A DNA stretch of 64,000 nucleotides from Parapristionchus giblindavisi (Eukaryota > Nematoda > Chromadorea > Rhabditida > Diplogasteridae). The stretch is from positions 1,054,001-1,118,000 of the forward strand of contig CALSFV010000008.1 of assembly GCA_943737045.1 (NCBI GenBank). Direction: 5' to 3'. Positions 26,101 through 37,500 of this stretch are shown here, one piece after another (position 1 is the stretch's first letter; each line of letters starts with the position of its first letter). The position numbers and the translations under genes were made by a program. The notes beneath the pieces are model-generated. The model worked only from the letters and a program-made list of their open reading frames with translations. It did no database searches and was not told the DNA's origin.

Positions 26101-26647
26101 TTTTGTTGCCATAGGCCATCTCCTAAAAGATTTATGATCCGTTGGCGAAATGATCGCCCCCCTATCCCAAGCTGATTTGAAACTCTCCTCTTTGTCAACA
26201 CTCTCGCTTTCTTTGTCTACGAGAGAGTGTTGCCAATGCGGAGAGCATGGCGTGTGAGCCTTTAGCAATGTCTTCATTCCATGTACCTTTTTTCTTTGAT
26301 CTCTGCATACCCGACAAATCGGCACAATGAATATTGCTAGACGTTATGATACTTTTGATTCAAAAAAAAGTTTTGAGCACAGACACCAATCCTTTTATTT
26401 CCGTTGTTGTTTTTTTTGAGAGGCCACGTAACCGAACTATCTTCTCATTCTTTATTTTCTTATTTTTGTTCCTGATTAAACCAGAATGTTACTTGCAGAT
26501 AGGCGAGGAGGCGCTGAGCGATAAGAGACGCGACGAACTGCGAGCTATGGCTGCGAGTTTGAGCAGGTATACGGTGCTTTAATTACTGTATCGTATGATA
26601 TCGTCGGTATTCAATCAACATATCAAGGGTATACGGTAATAATAGTG

Positions 26648-26687
<40 letters not shown>

Positions 26688-27816
26688 ATATTCATCAAAT
26701 AACAATGAAACGCGTGATGATAAAGGAAAATTTATATGATACTGATAACGAATGCAATAATGAATTTATATATACGGTAATATGTTACTGTATCTTATGA
26801 TATGTGGTTGGTATTCAATAAATATATCAGGGTTACTGTAGTGAATGTATGTACTGTATGACTAATCGATCGCCTTACAGAGATCTATCCAAGCTTGTGC
26901 CGATCAAGAGAAAGAGGAAGAGCACGGAGGATGGAGAGATTGTTGAGGTGTGATATGATTATTGATTTTTACCCTCTATCTGGGTCTACAGTATCCCCGG
27001 AATTATTAATCCTGATTTATTGATTTGTTTCCTGATTAAGGAACCATCGACTTCCCGGGATGAGAGTCTGTTTGAACGGCGATACGCGGTACCGTATCTG
27101 CGTAAACAGAAGCGAGCGCATAGAAGCAAAGAGGAGAAAGAGGTTTGGTAATGATTTTAACTATCGATTGATTCTACTACAGTATTCCTTGGAACCATTG
27201 ATTGATTCTACTACAGTATTCCTTGGAACCATTGATTGATTCTGCTACAGTATTCCTTTGAACAATCGATTGATTCTGCTTCTACAGTGTCCCTTGGAAC
27301 TATTGATTGATTCTAATACTACAGTATTCCTTGGAACTATTGATTGATTCTAGTACAACACTATTCCTCTTAAGGGCGATTCAAAGTCCTCAGAGGACCA
27401 TATCTTGGGTGAATTACTGTCAAGAAACGGCATCCGATCGATAGTTGCTCACGATGAGGTCACCGGAGAGGGCAAGAAGCGATGTGGGTATACGGTATTT
27501 TATGATTACGGTAGAATTGATCTTTGATCTTCAACATTCTTTCCCTCTTTCGTCGATGCATTAGCTCAGAATTGATATTTTCAGCTCATGCAATTACTGT
27601 ATAAGTGATCTTTGATCTTTAATTCCTTTGTGTATGTCATTATAATAGAATTTATCTTTGATCTCTTTGTTTATGTAATTACTGTAGCTTGATCTTTGAT
27701 CTCTTTTTTAATGTAATTATTGTATAGTTGATCTTTGTAGCAGACGAGAGATTCGCGGAGCGTGAGGCGGATTCAGTGGCCAAACAAGCGGCAGCCGCTA
27801 TCAGGAATAAGTATGG

Positions 27817-27880
<64 letters not shown>

Positions 27881-29562
27881 GTATTCTATGATATTTCGTA
27901 TTTATAAGTTGGATGAGTTCTGTTATAGTAGTTCTCGGTATATGAATCGTATATGATTATCAGTATTGAATTGATTCTGAGTGATATCCTAGTCATAGCG
28001 GGGTCATCTTGAAACATAGTTGATACAGTCTTGGTAAATTATTGACAGAGTATGATGCACCTTCTTTTCAGACCAAAGTTTGATTTTCTCCAACGCAATG
28101 GTCTGTTGAAGAAAGATGCATCGGGATCGGTTTGTTGTCTTATTTATATCACATTTTTATTTTTAACGTGTCATTTTCACTTTTTTGCTGTGGCTGTTAA
28201 AAAAGGTGGAAATTGGAAATCGGCGAGTCGAAAGTGCATAGTTGATTTCTCTTTGTAAACTCGTCGATTTCGAATTTCCATTCTTTCTTAAACAGCCCTG
28301 CAGTCTGCAGTAAGTGTTCTTTTTATGCCTTGGTGTTAAAAACGGCTAACGATTTGTTGATCTAACTGTAGTCGTTTTATATATGAAAAGCATAGGTCGA
28401 ATAGCTAGGTTATCGGTTTTCAAAATCCGGTCATGTTTTTCGATTTTTGGCAAATTTGGCTCTAAATCCGGTCAGGGTTTTCGTTTTTTGTGCAATTTTG
28501 GCTCAAAATCCGGTCAGGTTTTTCGATTTTTGCGAAATTTTGCCTCAAAATCCGGTCAGGCTTTGTACTTTATAACCTAGTTTTCGACCTATATGATGAA
28601 AAGGGGTCGGATAAGAACTGTTCGGATATGAGAGATAGGCGCTAATGACTAAGCAAAGAATGCAAATAGTTATCATCCAGTCGGTTCTAATTCCACAGTT
28701 CTCATCCGACCTAGTGTCATGAAAAGTAATGAAATTAATTTTTAAGTAATTAATAGAGTAATTTAGTAATTAATAAAAGTAATGTATTCAGTCATCATTA
28801 TCATCTCCTTCATCTTCTATGGTCTCTCCATCATTCGGAGATGGACAACGACTATCGAAGGGAAAGGGAGGAGATTTGTTGGAGATGATCAGAGCGAGGA
28901 AGAGGAAGCAAGGAGATGCACAAGTTGTTAGTTTTTTTTTTTAAAATTTTTATTTATCTTGCGTTGTACAGTAAGTGAAAACAATTGTGTATTTACCGCA
29001 TTTTTTACGGCCGAAACCCCATAAGGCACATTATTATCTAACTTATTTATTTTATAATTTACATTTAAAGTGCATGCATACTTATAGTTAGGGCTGTTGG
29101 TTTATGAGTTAAGTTGTTTTCGTCAAAGGCAGTGTAACCTAAGTCAAGAAACGTGAGCTGTCTTTAGTGATATTGTGAGGAGCGAAGAGATCATTGTCCG
29201 TTTAAGGCGAAATCAATATTCTGACAGCTAATATGCTTCTTACTGTAGGCTCTACCAACCACTGACAAGTACGCTCAGCTCGCGGAACGCGTCAAGGAAT
29301 TTCTCCGCGAGTGCGCCTTCAATGTGGCCAAGACGGAGAGGATTGTGGAAAGATTTAAGGTGCGAAATCTGATTATTGATCGATTCATGAAAATCTTATT
29401 GTCTGAAAAAAGTGCATAGATTCATTGCCACCGTTACTGTTGTTTTTTTTGCAGCGTGAAGTTTCCGCTCGAGACCAACTTCACTTTCGTTCGATTCTCA
29501 AGGAAATTGCAGTATTCGACAGTGTAGGAAGAGAATGGCAGCTCAAGGAAGAATTCAGATGA
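14111..29562 (+). CDS. csb-1: CSB/ERCC6-type SWI2/SNF2 DNA repair ATPase
   Basis: Transcription-coupled repair translocase acting on stalled RNA polymerase II. Exons: 14111-14200, 14294-14449, 14496-14564, 14684-14743, 14986-15087, 15401-15597, 15648-15773, 15973-16125, 16624-16690, 16998-17101, 18725-18848, 19177-19262, 19498-19580, 19681-19744, 19848-19929, 19984-20031, 20079-20202, 20415-20482, 22908-23038, 23323-23395, 23448-23522, 23880-24019, 24274-24371, 24889-24988, 25208-25295, 26499-26566, 26881-26947, 27041-27142, 27375-27483, 27741-27810, 28072-28129, 28792-28926, 29249-29359, 29455-29562. Every junction keeps phase (1111 aa). An acidic N-terminus leads to motif I DEMGLGKT (about 290-297), DEGH (405-408), [23 protein letters not shown], motif [13 protein letters not shown] and motif [12 protein letters not shown] (about 710-719). 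C-terminal [17 protein letters not shown] and the [14 protein letters not shown] ending match CSB rather than other SNF2 groups. Human CSB is longer (1493 aa), mainly in the linkers. Confidence 0.93.
14767..14955. repeat. CATACATTTTCG-family MITE in csb-1 intron
   Basis: It starts CATACATTTTCGGGGTTCCC and ends GAGGGTATGACAATGTATG, with repeated GTGGGTC motifs inside. Relatives lie at 18870-19038, 37082-38268, 56383-56566 and 60699-60893. Confidence 0.6.
15774..15972 (+). repeat. Three tandem near-identical introns in csb-1
   Basis: Introns 15774-15827 (54 nt), 15849-15901 (53 nt) and 15920-15972 (53 nt) share GTGTGGTG-type starts and GACGTTTCCCAG ends. They are separated by mini-exons 15828-15848 (21 nt) and 15902-15919 (18 nt), which resemble the end of the preceding exon and the start of the following one. 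Joining 15773 directly to 15973 gives K-YQKTGVRW, as expected for CSB, so the whole stretch can be removed as one intron. Including the 21-nt piece keeps frame and adds seven residues. Including the 18-nt piece creates TAA at its junction. Confidence 0.75.
17292..18368. mobile_element. Non-autonomous hAT-like element
   Basis: Terminal inverted repeats CAGGGGTGTGCGGCAACnnC and GTTGCCGCACACCCCTG are bounded by GTACCTGA (17284-17291) and GTACCTGG (18369-18376), an 8-bp duplication with one change. CAGGG termini and 8-bp duplications are hAT features. Subterminal GGCAATTGCCGGCAA repeats follow. No transposase is seen. Confidence 0.7.
17576..17790 (+). mobile_element. LINE 3' fragment with GAATT tail
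   Basis: It shares AGCAGGCCGATTGGACGAGC through GCATTTAATGTGCTGATAAG with 7188-7420 and 53543-53670, and ends in AATTGAATTGAATTGAA. It lies inside the hAT-like element, so it inserted there later or was captured. The 5' limit is uncertain; related sequence may begin near 17440. Confidence 0.65.
18870..19038. repeat. CATACATTTTCG-family MITE in csb-1 intron
   Basis: It runs from TTTTCATACCCTCGTAATGC to GGCATCGAAAATGTATG, inverted relative to 14767-14955. Internal ATATATGGCTCATTTTTGGG and GATCCACAATAT pieces match the family. Confidence 0.55.
20512..22728. mobile_element. 2.2-kb foldback element with TTAA target duplication
   Basis: Two arms of about 1.1 kb are near-perfect inverted copies. 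They start GAGACCGGCTCGGTAAGACT and end AGTCTTACCGAGCCGGTCTC, bounded by TTAA at 20508-20511 and 22729-22732. The short centre is near 21600-21640. TTAA duplications are known for piggyBac-type transposases, but I see no transposase and the termini are not a classic piggyBac end. The whole element fills one csb-1 intron. Open frames inside it are mirror images of each other and are not genes. Confidence 0.8.
23161..23280. repeat. GCACACCCCGAGCTA MITE (family G)
   Basis: It begins GGGCACACCCCGAGCTATTT and has the core CTCTCGTAGACAAA facing AACGAGAGG, ending CTCGAGTGGTGCC. Other members: 24083-24162, 26163-26264, 30493-31416 (split), 32706-34425 (split), 34718-34841, 43895-44004, 45763-45857, 46970-47060 and 58953-59028. 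Confidence 0.65.
24083..24162. repeat. Partial family-G MITE
   Basis: It contains CTCTCGCTTTCTTTGTCGAC and GAGAGAGTGTTGC and ends TGGTGTGCCTTTAT. The left end is missing. Confidence 0.5.
24680..24875. repeat. ATGGGC-ended repeat with GGCTGTGCGCAA motifs
   Basis: It runs from CATAGATGGGCACGC to ACGCGCCCACCTATGA with repeated AAGGCTGTGCGCAA inside. It lies just before a csb-1 exon. Confidence 0.45.
25526..26162. mobile_element. 637-bp foldback sharing its core with the 2.2-kb one
   Basis: Inverted ends AGGGGGCGATCATTTCGCC and GGCGAAATGATCGCCCCCC are bounded by TATCCCAA at 25518-25525 and 26163-26170, an 8-bp duplication. The arms contain CAAAAGTTGTACCATTGTTA, CCGTCGGGAATCGCGAAC and GTCGAAAAATTCATGAT. 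These match the inner arms of 20512-22728 although the ends and target size differ. Confidence 0.75.
26163..26264. repeat. Family-G MITE split by the 637-bp foldback
   Basis: It resumes as CCCAAGCTGATTTGAAACTC and contains CTCTCGCTTTCTTTGTCTAC facing GAGAGAGTGTTGCC. The left end lies before 25518. The foldback therefore inserted into an older MITE. Confidence 0.55.
26640..26690. repeat. (ATA)n microsatellite
   Basis: About fifteen ATA or AAT triplets in a csb-1 intron. No function is implied. Confidence 0.85.
27163..27370 (+). repeat. ~40-bp tandem repeat in csb-1 intron
   Basis: The unit ATTGATTGATTCTACTACAG followed by TATTCCTTGGAACC is repeated about five times with small changes. It fills the intron between the exons ending at 27142 and starting at 27375. 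Confidence 0.8.
27818..27880. repeat. (TTA)n microsatellite
   Basis: About eighteen ATT triplets with late interruptions (AGTATTATT), immediately after the csb-1 donor at 27811. Confidence 0.85.
28195..28300. repeat. Palindromic GGAAATTG/CGATTTCG MITE
   Basis: The ends GTTAAAAAAGGTGGAAATTG and ATTTCCATTCTTTCTTAAAC face each other. A similar unit lies at about 23615-23725 in an earlier csb-1 intron. Confidence 0.45.
28384..28590. repeat. CATAGGTCGAA-family MITE
   Basis: It begins GAAAAGCATAGGTCGAATAG and ends AACCTAGTTTTCGACCTATA. Inside, AAATCCGGTCAGG followed by TTTTCG repeats three to four times. A shorter relative is at 8465-8575. Confidence 0.6.
28603..28724. repeat. GGTCGGATGAGAAC-family MITE
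   Basis: It runs from GGGGTCGGATAAGAACTGTT to AGTTCTCATCCGACCTAGTG, with GGCGCTAATGACTAAGCAAA inside. Another copy is at 47749-47985, and a fragment is near 51592-51627. Confidence 0.55.
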
Positions 29563-31590
29563 TTGATTGATCGATTGATTGAATGATTAATTGATCGATT
29601 GATTTATTGATTAAATACTGATGTTGTTATGTTTTCTGTTAATAGACCTATCGTGTATATCATTTCGCTTATGCTTTATTCCCCCTATTTTCCGGTATCC
29701 AGTTTACATATCGTCATTGAAATTTTATTGAATAAGATTCTCAAAATCATTATGTATTGATTGATCTGTTTTGTGGTGATTAACTTTTGTTATAATTGCC
29801 GTAATAATAATAATATTAATAATAATTTATTCCTTCAATCGAACACACGGAAAAAGTGATAGCTTTAATTTGAAAAAAATGTTATATGCTGTTAACTTAA
29901 TATCCTCATAATGATTACATTACACAAGAATTGAATTACAAATTTCAATGTCAGCACAAAGCAATCGCAATATTTTTCTTCCAAAACAGGCACTTTCAAA
30001 TATAAAACTTCTATATGGAATAGCCTATATTTACAAGACATTCTAACTGATGTTTTTGGCCCTATGTCAGATGTGGAACGCGTCTTAGTTAGTATTGAAC
30101 ATGTATGACATTCGACCCCAAACCAGTTACACATATTGTGCAACTCTTTCTTTTTATCCATCATAATCAGATTATGTTGTATGATATGCTGACAATGAGT
30201 GCAAATGAGAAAACGATAACCTTGCTTTATCTACAAAACTTTGTTTTTAAAGATATCTGATTATCTTAACGACAAAAATGCAGCCGAGATCAAATAGTAT
30301 TTGGTTTTAGCTTTTACAATGAATAATTTGAAAATAACTAGTTATACGATTAATGTGGCACTAGAGGACATAACTAGAAAGTGTTCAAGATATACAATAA
30401 CGATTAACATAAATGATATTATACAAGAGTACTTTTGTTTAGATATCTTTCAAGAAAATGTCTATACACTGCTATTAATATCTTTCGAATAAAAAATCAC
30501 CCCGAGCTAATTTTGCACTCCTCTCAGGCAATCTCGCAGACAAAGAAAGCGAGAGAGCATTGCCTGACAAGGGAATGGTTTTTGTGATGCATGAAATTAC
30601 GGTTAGTGACTTACATAGCGATAATCAGCATGATGGCGCACTAAAAAATAGTGGAAAACGGAAAATGGCGACTTTCCAGGGTCTAAAAAAGTACACTGGA
30701 AAACCGAAAATGGAAACTCGAAATTTGAATTCGCGGGCGCGAATAAGGCGCGGGAATTCAAATTCTGACGATTCTGACGGTTATCAAACTTAAATAAAGC
30801 CGAAATTTCATTTTTCGACCTTTATGAAGCGTAGGAACTTGAATTCCCACTTAACATCCTTTTTAAACCGCAGAAAACCGCAGTTGGAAAGCCAGAATTT
30901 GAATTCCCGCACCTTTTTTCGCGCCCGCGAATTCAAATTTTAGAGTTTCCAGGTGCTTTTTTAGACCCTGGAAAGTCGCCATTTTCCGTTTTCCATTATT
31001 TTTTAGTGCGCCATAATGGAATCAACTTTCAAAAGCTGCAGTCGATCGATTTTTTTAACGAAACCCGTCGCATATCCGCCGCACGAAAGACAGCCAAAGT
31101 AGATTTTTTTGACTTGATTTCCATTGAAACAGCAATTTATTGCTGGAATTACCATGCAGACATAAAATGCTGTCTGCAGAATCGAACGCGTGTGCAAAAA
31201 GTGGAAAAACAAACAAAAATGCTTTTTTTGGCTGTCTTTCGTGAGGCGGATATGCGACGGGTTTCGTTAAAAAAATCGATCAACTGCAGCTTTTGACAGT
31301 TGATGCTTACTAAATCGACCATGCTGATTATCGCTATGTAGGTCACTAACCGTAATTTCATGCATCACAAAAACCATTCCCTAGTGAGCGGAGTTAGCTC
31401 GGGATACGCCTTTAAAGTTTTGATTATGTATGTAACTAGCCAAATGTAATAACAACTAGTAGATTGGATGAAAGGGTCAAGATACATGATTAATATTTAC
31501 GGTAATTCAAATAAGGATAGATAGGATGAAAGGGACGGGTTTATGGTTCGGTCCTGGAATAAGTCGTGGATAAAGTGAATAAGGGCTTCA
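29563..31590. other. Convergent intergenic region csb-1 / nuclear receptor
   Basis: The two genes end toward each other here. TTGATTGATCGATTGATT repeats follow the csb-1 stop, and an (AATAAT) run is near 29800-29830. The nested foldback at 30493-31416 fills most of the rest. No gene is supported. Confidence 0.5.
30493..31416. mobile_element. Family-G MITE split by a multi-layer foldback
   Basis: MITE halves lie at 30493-30569 and 31383-31416. Between them a foldback (30570-31382) begins AGGGAATGGTTTTTGTGATG and ends CATCACAAAAACCATTCCCT. Its loop holds a second inverted pair (GATGGCGCACTAAAAAATAG near 30632 facing TTTTTTAGTGCGCCAT near 31013). It also holds a third (GCAGTCGATCGATTTTTTTA near 31038 facing TTTTTTTAACGAAACCC-type sequence near 31265). 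Confidence 0.65.
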
Positions 31591-34500
31591 TTAGGTTGGC
31601 TCGTCTGGATTCTCAATTGGTGATTCGATTTCGTACTTTGGCGTATACAGCTCTTTAAGGCAAATTTCACGACCGGTCTGTAAAATAATCTCAAATATTG
31701 ATAATAAAAAATAATTTCTAGAATAGGTTTGATAAAATTTGCCAGTCTTCGGCAGTAGGGTTCCTCATTCGTGCTGCACGTTTACTATCACAACCCGAAA
31801 ATAGGATCGACTTTTCGATCTCAGACTGATCTATCGTTAAATTGTACCGATTTAATTAACTCTTGTATCATTATCATCTACTGTCGTCCCCACTTGAATC
31901 ATTGTTTGACCTCACGCATCATTCCATTATTTTATTTTATTTTCTCTTTCTCTTTCTCTGTTTATCGTAAAAAGATAAATAAATGAGATTTTATGGTTTA
32001 TCGGAATTTTCTTTGCTATATAGATGCAAATTCCAGTAAAGTATTGCAAATAGCGACCGCTAAATGTCGCTGATGAATAAAAATGATGCACGACTCAGCA
32101 CGATTGCACGAATTGCACGACTTAGTGCACGAATGTGGAACCCTATTCGGCAGTCACCAATTGTCCCAAAATACGTAACGTTTGAGCTATTGCCAAAATG
32201 GGTTGTTTTTTCTACTATATGTATTCGTCGGACATCGTAGTACACTCACAGAAAGTTCCCTTACAAGTTCCTTTGTTAGGGAAGTTACAGAACTGCACTT
32301 ATAATTTCCATGGGGTACCTTAGCCAGGGAATTATTCCCTTACATATAAGAGATTTTTCTGGGAATGTATTGCGTTATCATAATTTGATGGAGTAAAGCC
32401 ATACCTGTCTCATTCCTAGTATCGCATCCATGTTGAGTGGATGAGGACGATATCCAACCAGAGTGCAAATCTCCACATGATCATTGCATTGTTTGATCAC
32501 AGAGTATAGAGTGGGCAGCATCATCATCAGCTCCTGAAGACGAGATGGAGCGGTGTTCACTGAAGATAATCGGGATAACAATCGTTAAAGGGTCTGACAC
32601 GTGAACTGTCTCTTCGAAGCACAATGCTCTCTCGATGTTAGAGAACTGAGAAATAGTGTGCGCATTGAAGAGACCATTGAGAGAGGTAACTCTCCCTTTA
32701 AAGGAATACCCAGAGCCAATTTTACTCTCCGAACTGGCAACGCTCTCTCTTTGACGGGGGTATGACAAAACCGCAACGACAAAAGCGCAAATGGGGTAGA
32801 AAAAGCGCAAGCGACAAAAGCGCAACTCGCGATAACTTCGGCCAGAGTTGTCCTATCATGGTCAGGTTGGGCATTTTGAGCTCCTTAGGCTCAGGGCTAT
32901 TACGTCAGTAATTGATCTTTGATCTCTGGCCTCTCAACGACAAAAGCGCAACTCGGACTATCTCCTCTCACTGTGATGCTAGATACTTCAGGGTGGGCTC
33001 ATACGAAACCTGGGGGCTTCCGCCATCCCGTAATAAGTTGATCTTTGATCTCTGGCCCCTCAACGACAAAAGCGCAACTCGAGCTATCTCCTCTCACTGT
33101 GATGCTAGACACTTCGGAGTGAGCTCATATGAAACCTTGGGGCCTCGGCCATTCCGTCTTTGATCTTTGATCTCTGGCCCCTCAACGACAAAAGCGCAAC
33201 TCGAGCTATCTCGGCTCAGAGTGATGCTAGACACTTCGGGGTGGGCTCATACGAAACCATTGTAAACTACCGTAACCTACCGTAACCCGGTTCGGTGGGT
33301 CAGATCAAGTGCGATGGGTCAGATGTCACTAAAAAACGTCAGAATAACCACTACATGTGCGATATGATTATGAGTTATTGTAAACTACCTTAATCTACCG
33401 TAACCCGGTTCGGTGGGTCAGATCAAGTACGGTGGGTCAGATTTCGCTAAAAAGTGTCCAAATAGTTACTATGCGCGTGGTATGATTATGAGTTATTGTA
33501 ATCTACCGTAATCCACCATAAAAAGGTTCGGTGGGTCAGATCACGTCCGATGGTCAGATTTCACTAAAAAGTGTCCAAGTTTACAATAACTCACAATCAT
33601 ACCACGCGCATAGTAACTATTTGGACACTTTTTAGTGAACTCTGACCCATCGCACTTGATCTGACCCACCGAACCGGGTTACGGTAGGTTACGGTACTTT
33701 ACGATGGTTTCATATGAGCCCACCCCGAAGTGTATAGCATCACTCTGAGCCGAGAAAGCTCGAGTTGCGCTTTTGTCGTTGAGGGGGCAGAGATCAAAGA
33801 TCAACTTGTTACTTGATGGCGGAGGCCCCCAGGTTTCGTATGAGCCCGCCCCGAAGTGTATAGCATTACTCTGAGCCGAGATAGCTCGAGTTGCGCTTTT
33901 GTCGTTGAGGGGCCAGAGATCAAAGATCAACTTGTTACGGGATGGCGGAGGCCCCCAGGTTTCGTATGAGCCCGCCCCGAAGTGTCTAGCATCACAGTGA
34001 GAGGAGATAGTCCGAGTTGCGCTTTTGTCGTCGAGGAGCCAGTGATCAAAGATCAACTTGTTACGGGATGGCGGAGGCCCCCAGGTTTCGTATGAGCCCA
34101 CCCCGAAGTGTCTAGCATCACAGTGAGAGGAGATAGCCCGAGTTGCGCTTTTGTCGTTGAGGGCCAGAGATCAAAGATCAATTACTGACGTAATAGCCCT
34201 GAGCCTAAGGAGTTCAAAATGCCCAACCTGACCATGATTGGACAACTCTGGCCGAAGTTATCGCGAGTTGCGCTTTTGTCGCTTGCGCATATTTTTTTTG
34301 CGCTTTTGTCGTTTTTGGCGATTTGCGCTTTTGTCGTTGCGGTTTTGTCATACTCCCTCTTTGACACTGTCAACTCTCTCGAGCGTTGTCAAATAAAATG
34401 AAATCGCGGTGTGCCTTTAAAAAATTTTTCGGTATTTTCAAATCTTCGAGGCAAGCAATAAAAAAATATATTTTAAACTAACAATTTCCTTCTTCATTGA

Positions 34501-37500
34501 AGACCAATCGAGTGAGAGCCTTGACATATCGATCTCTCTCTGCTGCCACTATCTCCACTGTCTGCTTCGTCAGACCTTCCACGTCTGTAATTAATGTAAA
34601 GATAAATGCATATCTGACATAAATCAATGTGGGAAATCAAGTTTACGCTGTTTTGAGCAAACGAAAAAAGCCAGGCTCGTGTACCCAAAACCCTTTCAAA
34701 GCTGTACAAGCCTAGTCTTAAAAGGGACGTCACGAGCTGATCTTCCCCTCCACTCTGGCCACACTCTATCGCAGACAAAGAAAACGAGAAAGCATTGCCT
34801 GAGCGGAGAGTTTCAAATTAGCTTGGAGTGTGCCTTTAAAGGTTGGAGGTACACGATCTAGCCTTTTTAGTGAGTACAAAACATAAATGGCAAGTCAGGG
34901 TCACGTTTACTAGTACAGTGTATAATTTTGACCCAGCAATAAAACGGCCAAATTTGGGAAACTATTCGCAAGCTCACGAACCTGGATTGAACAAATAGAA
35001 TGCTCGAAGCAGCGCGATGTGAATGCGTGATGGCCTCAGGGATCGTAGTATCGAAGCTGGTTTGCGGTGAAGTCGAGCGAAGATGGCATCGAACATACGA
35101 CGACATGCGGCAGTGCTTCTGTAATAAAATACATTTGATGAGCCCAGTTTGCCTGATTGATTTCAATATATTTCTTACCTTATGCTCACATCCCCACACC
35201 CCTTTTCACTCACCATAGTAATTTATGAGAGTCTTGTATCATTATGTTTCACTCATATATTTCATATTGTTCTCTTTGCGCTCTCGGGCGTAGATAAAAT
35301 ATATAAATATATATTATATGCACACAAAAAAGGTATTTTAAAAACAATTATTGTTCATGAGAAACATGTGTTTGGCACATTTTGAATTGTTATTAACTTA
35401 ATTACGGAATAGGCATCAAATTAGACTCCTGTTTGAAGAAATTGAACAGCAAAAAAGTAAAGAGAGTTTTTTTCCAAAAAGCAATCAATAATGTCGTACG
35501 TTTCTTCAAGCAGGAACGAGTATGCATCTTTCCCATCGGGGAATACGGTAGTCTCGGAATGCTTATCGATCGTATCATAGGCCAGACTTATGATTGATAG
35601 AATCGACAGTGATGAAGCTGCTAATCGCCACTGAAAAAATAATCCATTATTGGTGTCCCGCGAATGTTTTCACGAACGAAAACATATTCTATTGTCACTT
35701 TGAACCACTGAATAAAGGAGCTCAAATAGGTGTAAAGTCCTTTCCCCATTTATGTCGTGACCGATCTGTCGCCCTCGTATAAAATAATTTCGCATTTTCA
35801 TTGAGTTCGCGGTCGCAGTTATACCGATAATCAGATTTATCAGTAACTTCATCACTACAAGCTCGCATGTAGCGTTTTACTAGGTCTCGTTCGAAAAGTA
35901 CAGGACTTCGAAATCATGAATAAATCATGCGCGACTTTCCAATCAAAGGTGTGGTTTTTGAAAATTGGAAAATCGCCAATAGATTTCGAACCCACGACAA
36001 TGCACTAGTTCGCAGTTTTAACACTGCGCCATTGAGATTGATGAAAATGAAGTAAATTTGAAATGATACCTGATCTTCCTTCGGTAGACTACAGAAAACA
36101 GAAAAGCTTTTAGCGTACTCGATAGTTAGAGCCAACTGAAAAAATTGCAATTCTTTAAAATCTTTCAAGAACATCAATTTGTTTGAAAAAAAAAACTTGC
36201 TTGCTAGATGTAAGAATATTTATTGTTTTTTAAATTTGTTTTGTTTATAATCTACGAACCTCTGTTATGATCCAGAATTTCACCGGCTCATCTTTGTAAA
36301 CTTCGGCAGAAATGGATTTTGATACCTGAAATAGTGATTTTTCAACTTTTGAACTTTTGGGCTTATTGTTAGTTTGAATTTACTATGAATTTTCTTAGAT
36401 ACTTGAGTTATTAGAGAAATTAATTTATTTTAAATTACATTAATAATTATTATTAATTTATTGTTTTCTCCCCAAAATACCCAATAAATGAATAATTCAA
36501 TGGTATCCCGGTGACAGAAACCATCGTTTTATTGTTAGTTTATACAAGTTGGGAAATGATTGGCACAGCCAAGATCTCTATGGCAGACCCCTGTGTCAAT
36601 CATTTGCCAACCTGCATCAACTACGTTTCATGGAGATGTCCCACCTACCCATAACTAGGGTATCACTAAGAACCAGCATTGTCATGTATATTTGGCACAA
36701 TGTACCAGGGCTGTGCGGCAAGGCAAATTTTCGGCAATTCGGCAAACCGGCAATTGCCGAAAAAATATTTTCGGCAATTTCGGCAATTTTTTTCCAAAAC
36801 TTATTTCAGTGTTTTTTGCTTTGTAAAATTTTTTCGAGTAATAATCTTTATTGTATAATAGCGAACAACAAAAAAACGAATAACGAACAACAAAAAAATC
36901 AATAACGCGATAGCAAGAGTTTAGTCCATAAGAACAAGGTTCTTAGAAAGGAACAACCTCATGTGGAAAGTTGATCCTGAAATAAATGAAGATTCTCAAT
37001 CAGAAAAAATACGAAAATAAAATGAATATTAACCTGTTTTGGTCTTCTTGCATGTATAATTTCTGCAGATCTTACTGGTGACATACATTTTCGGTGCCCT
37101 CACCGAATTATTTTTATATGAGGCCGTTTGCGAGAAAGTCGTACAAGGTCTGGTACATCAATTTTTGGAAAACCTGCGAGAAGGGGTTCTCAAGGGTGCT
37201 GATGACGATGGGCATGTTCATTTTGCACCTGGAGTCACCGTTGAGGCCAGACGGCGTCGCGTTGAAATCGCGTTTTTGGTCATTTCTTGTCGCCTGATGG
37301 TGCTAAAATTAACAGACCAATGTTTCCGGTGTAGAATTTGATGGCGATCACGCCTGTCTAATTCATTTTTCATGAAAAAAATTTCACAAGCTTCAAATAT
37401 GTAACTTTTCTCAGAGGCAAAAGTGTGCGAGCGACATAGCTAGATCGGATCGGAATGACCTCAGGGTGCAACAGAAAAAATTTCAACGATTTTGGTGAAT

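Noticed and set aside
33679..34101. 140-codon minus frame with repeated GSYETWGPPPSRNKL blocks
   Set aside because: It is the translation of the ~130-bp tandem units in the foldback arm; the opposite arm shows the same at 32912-33163.
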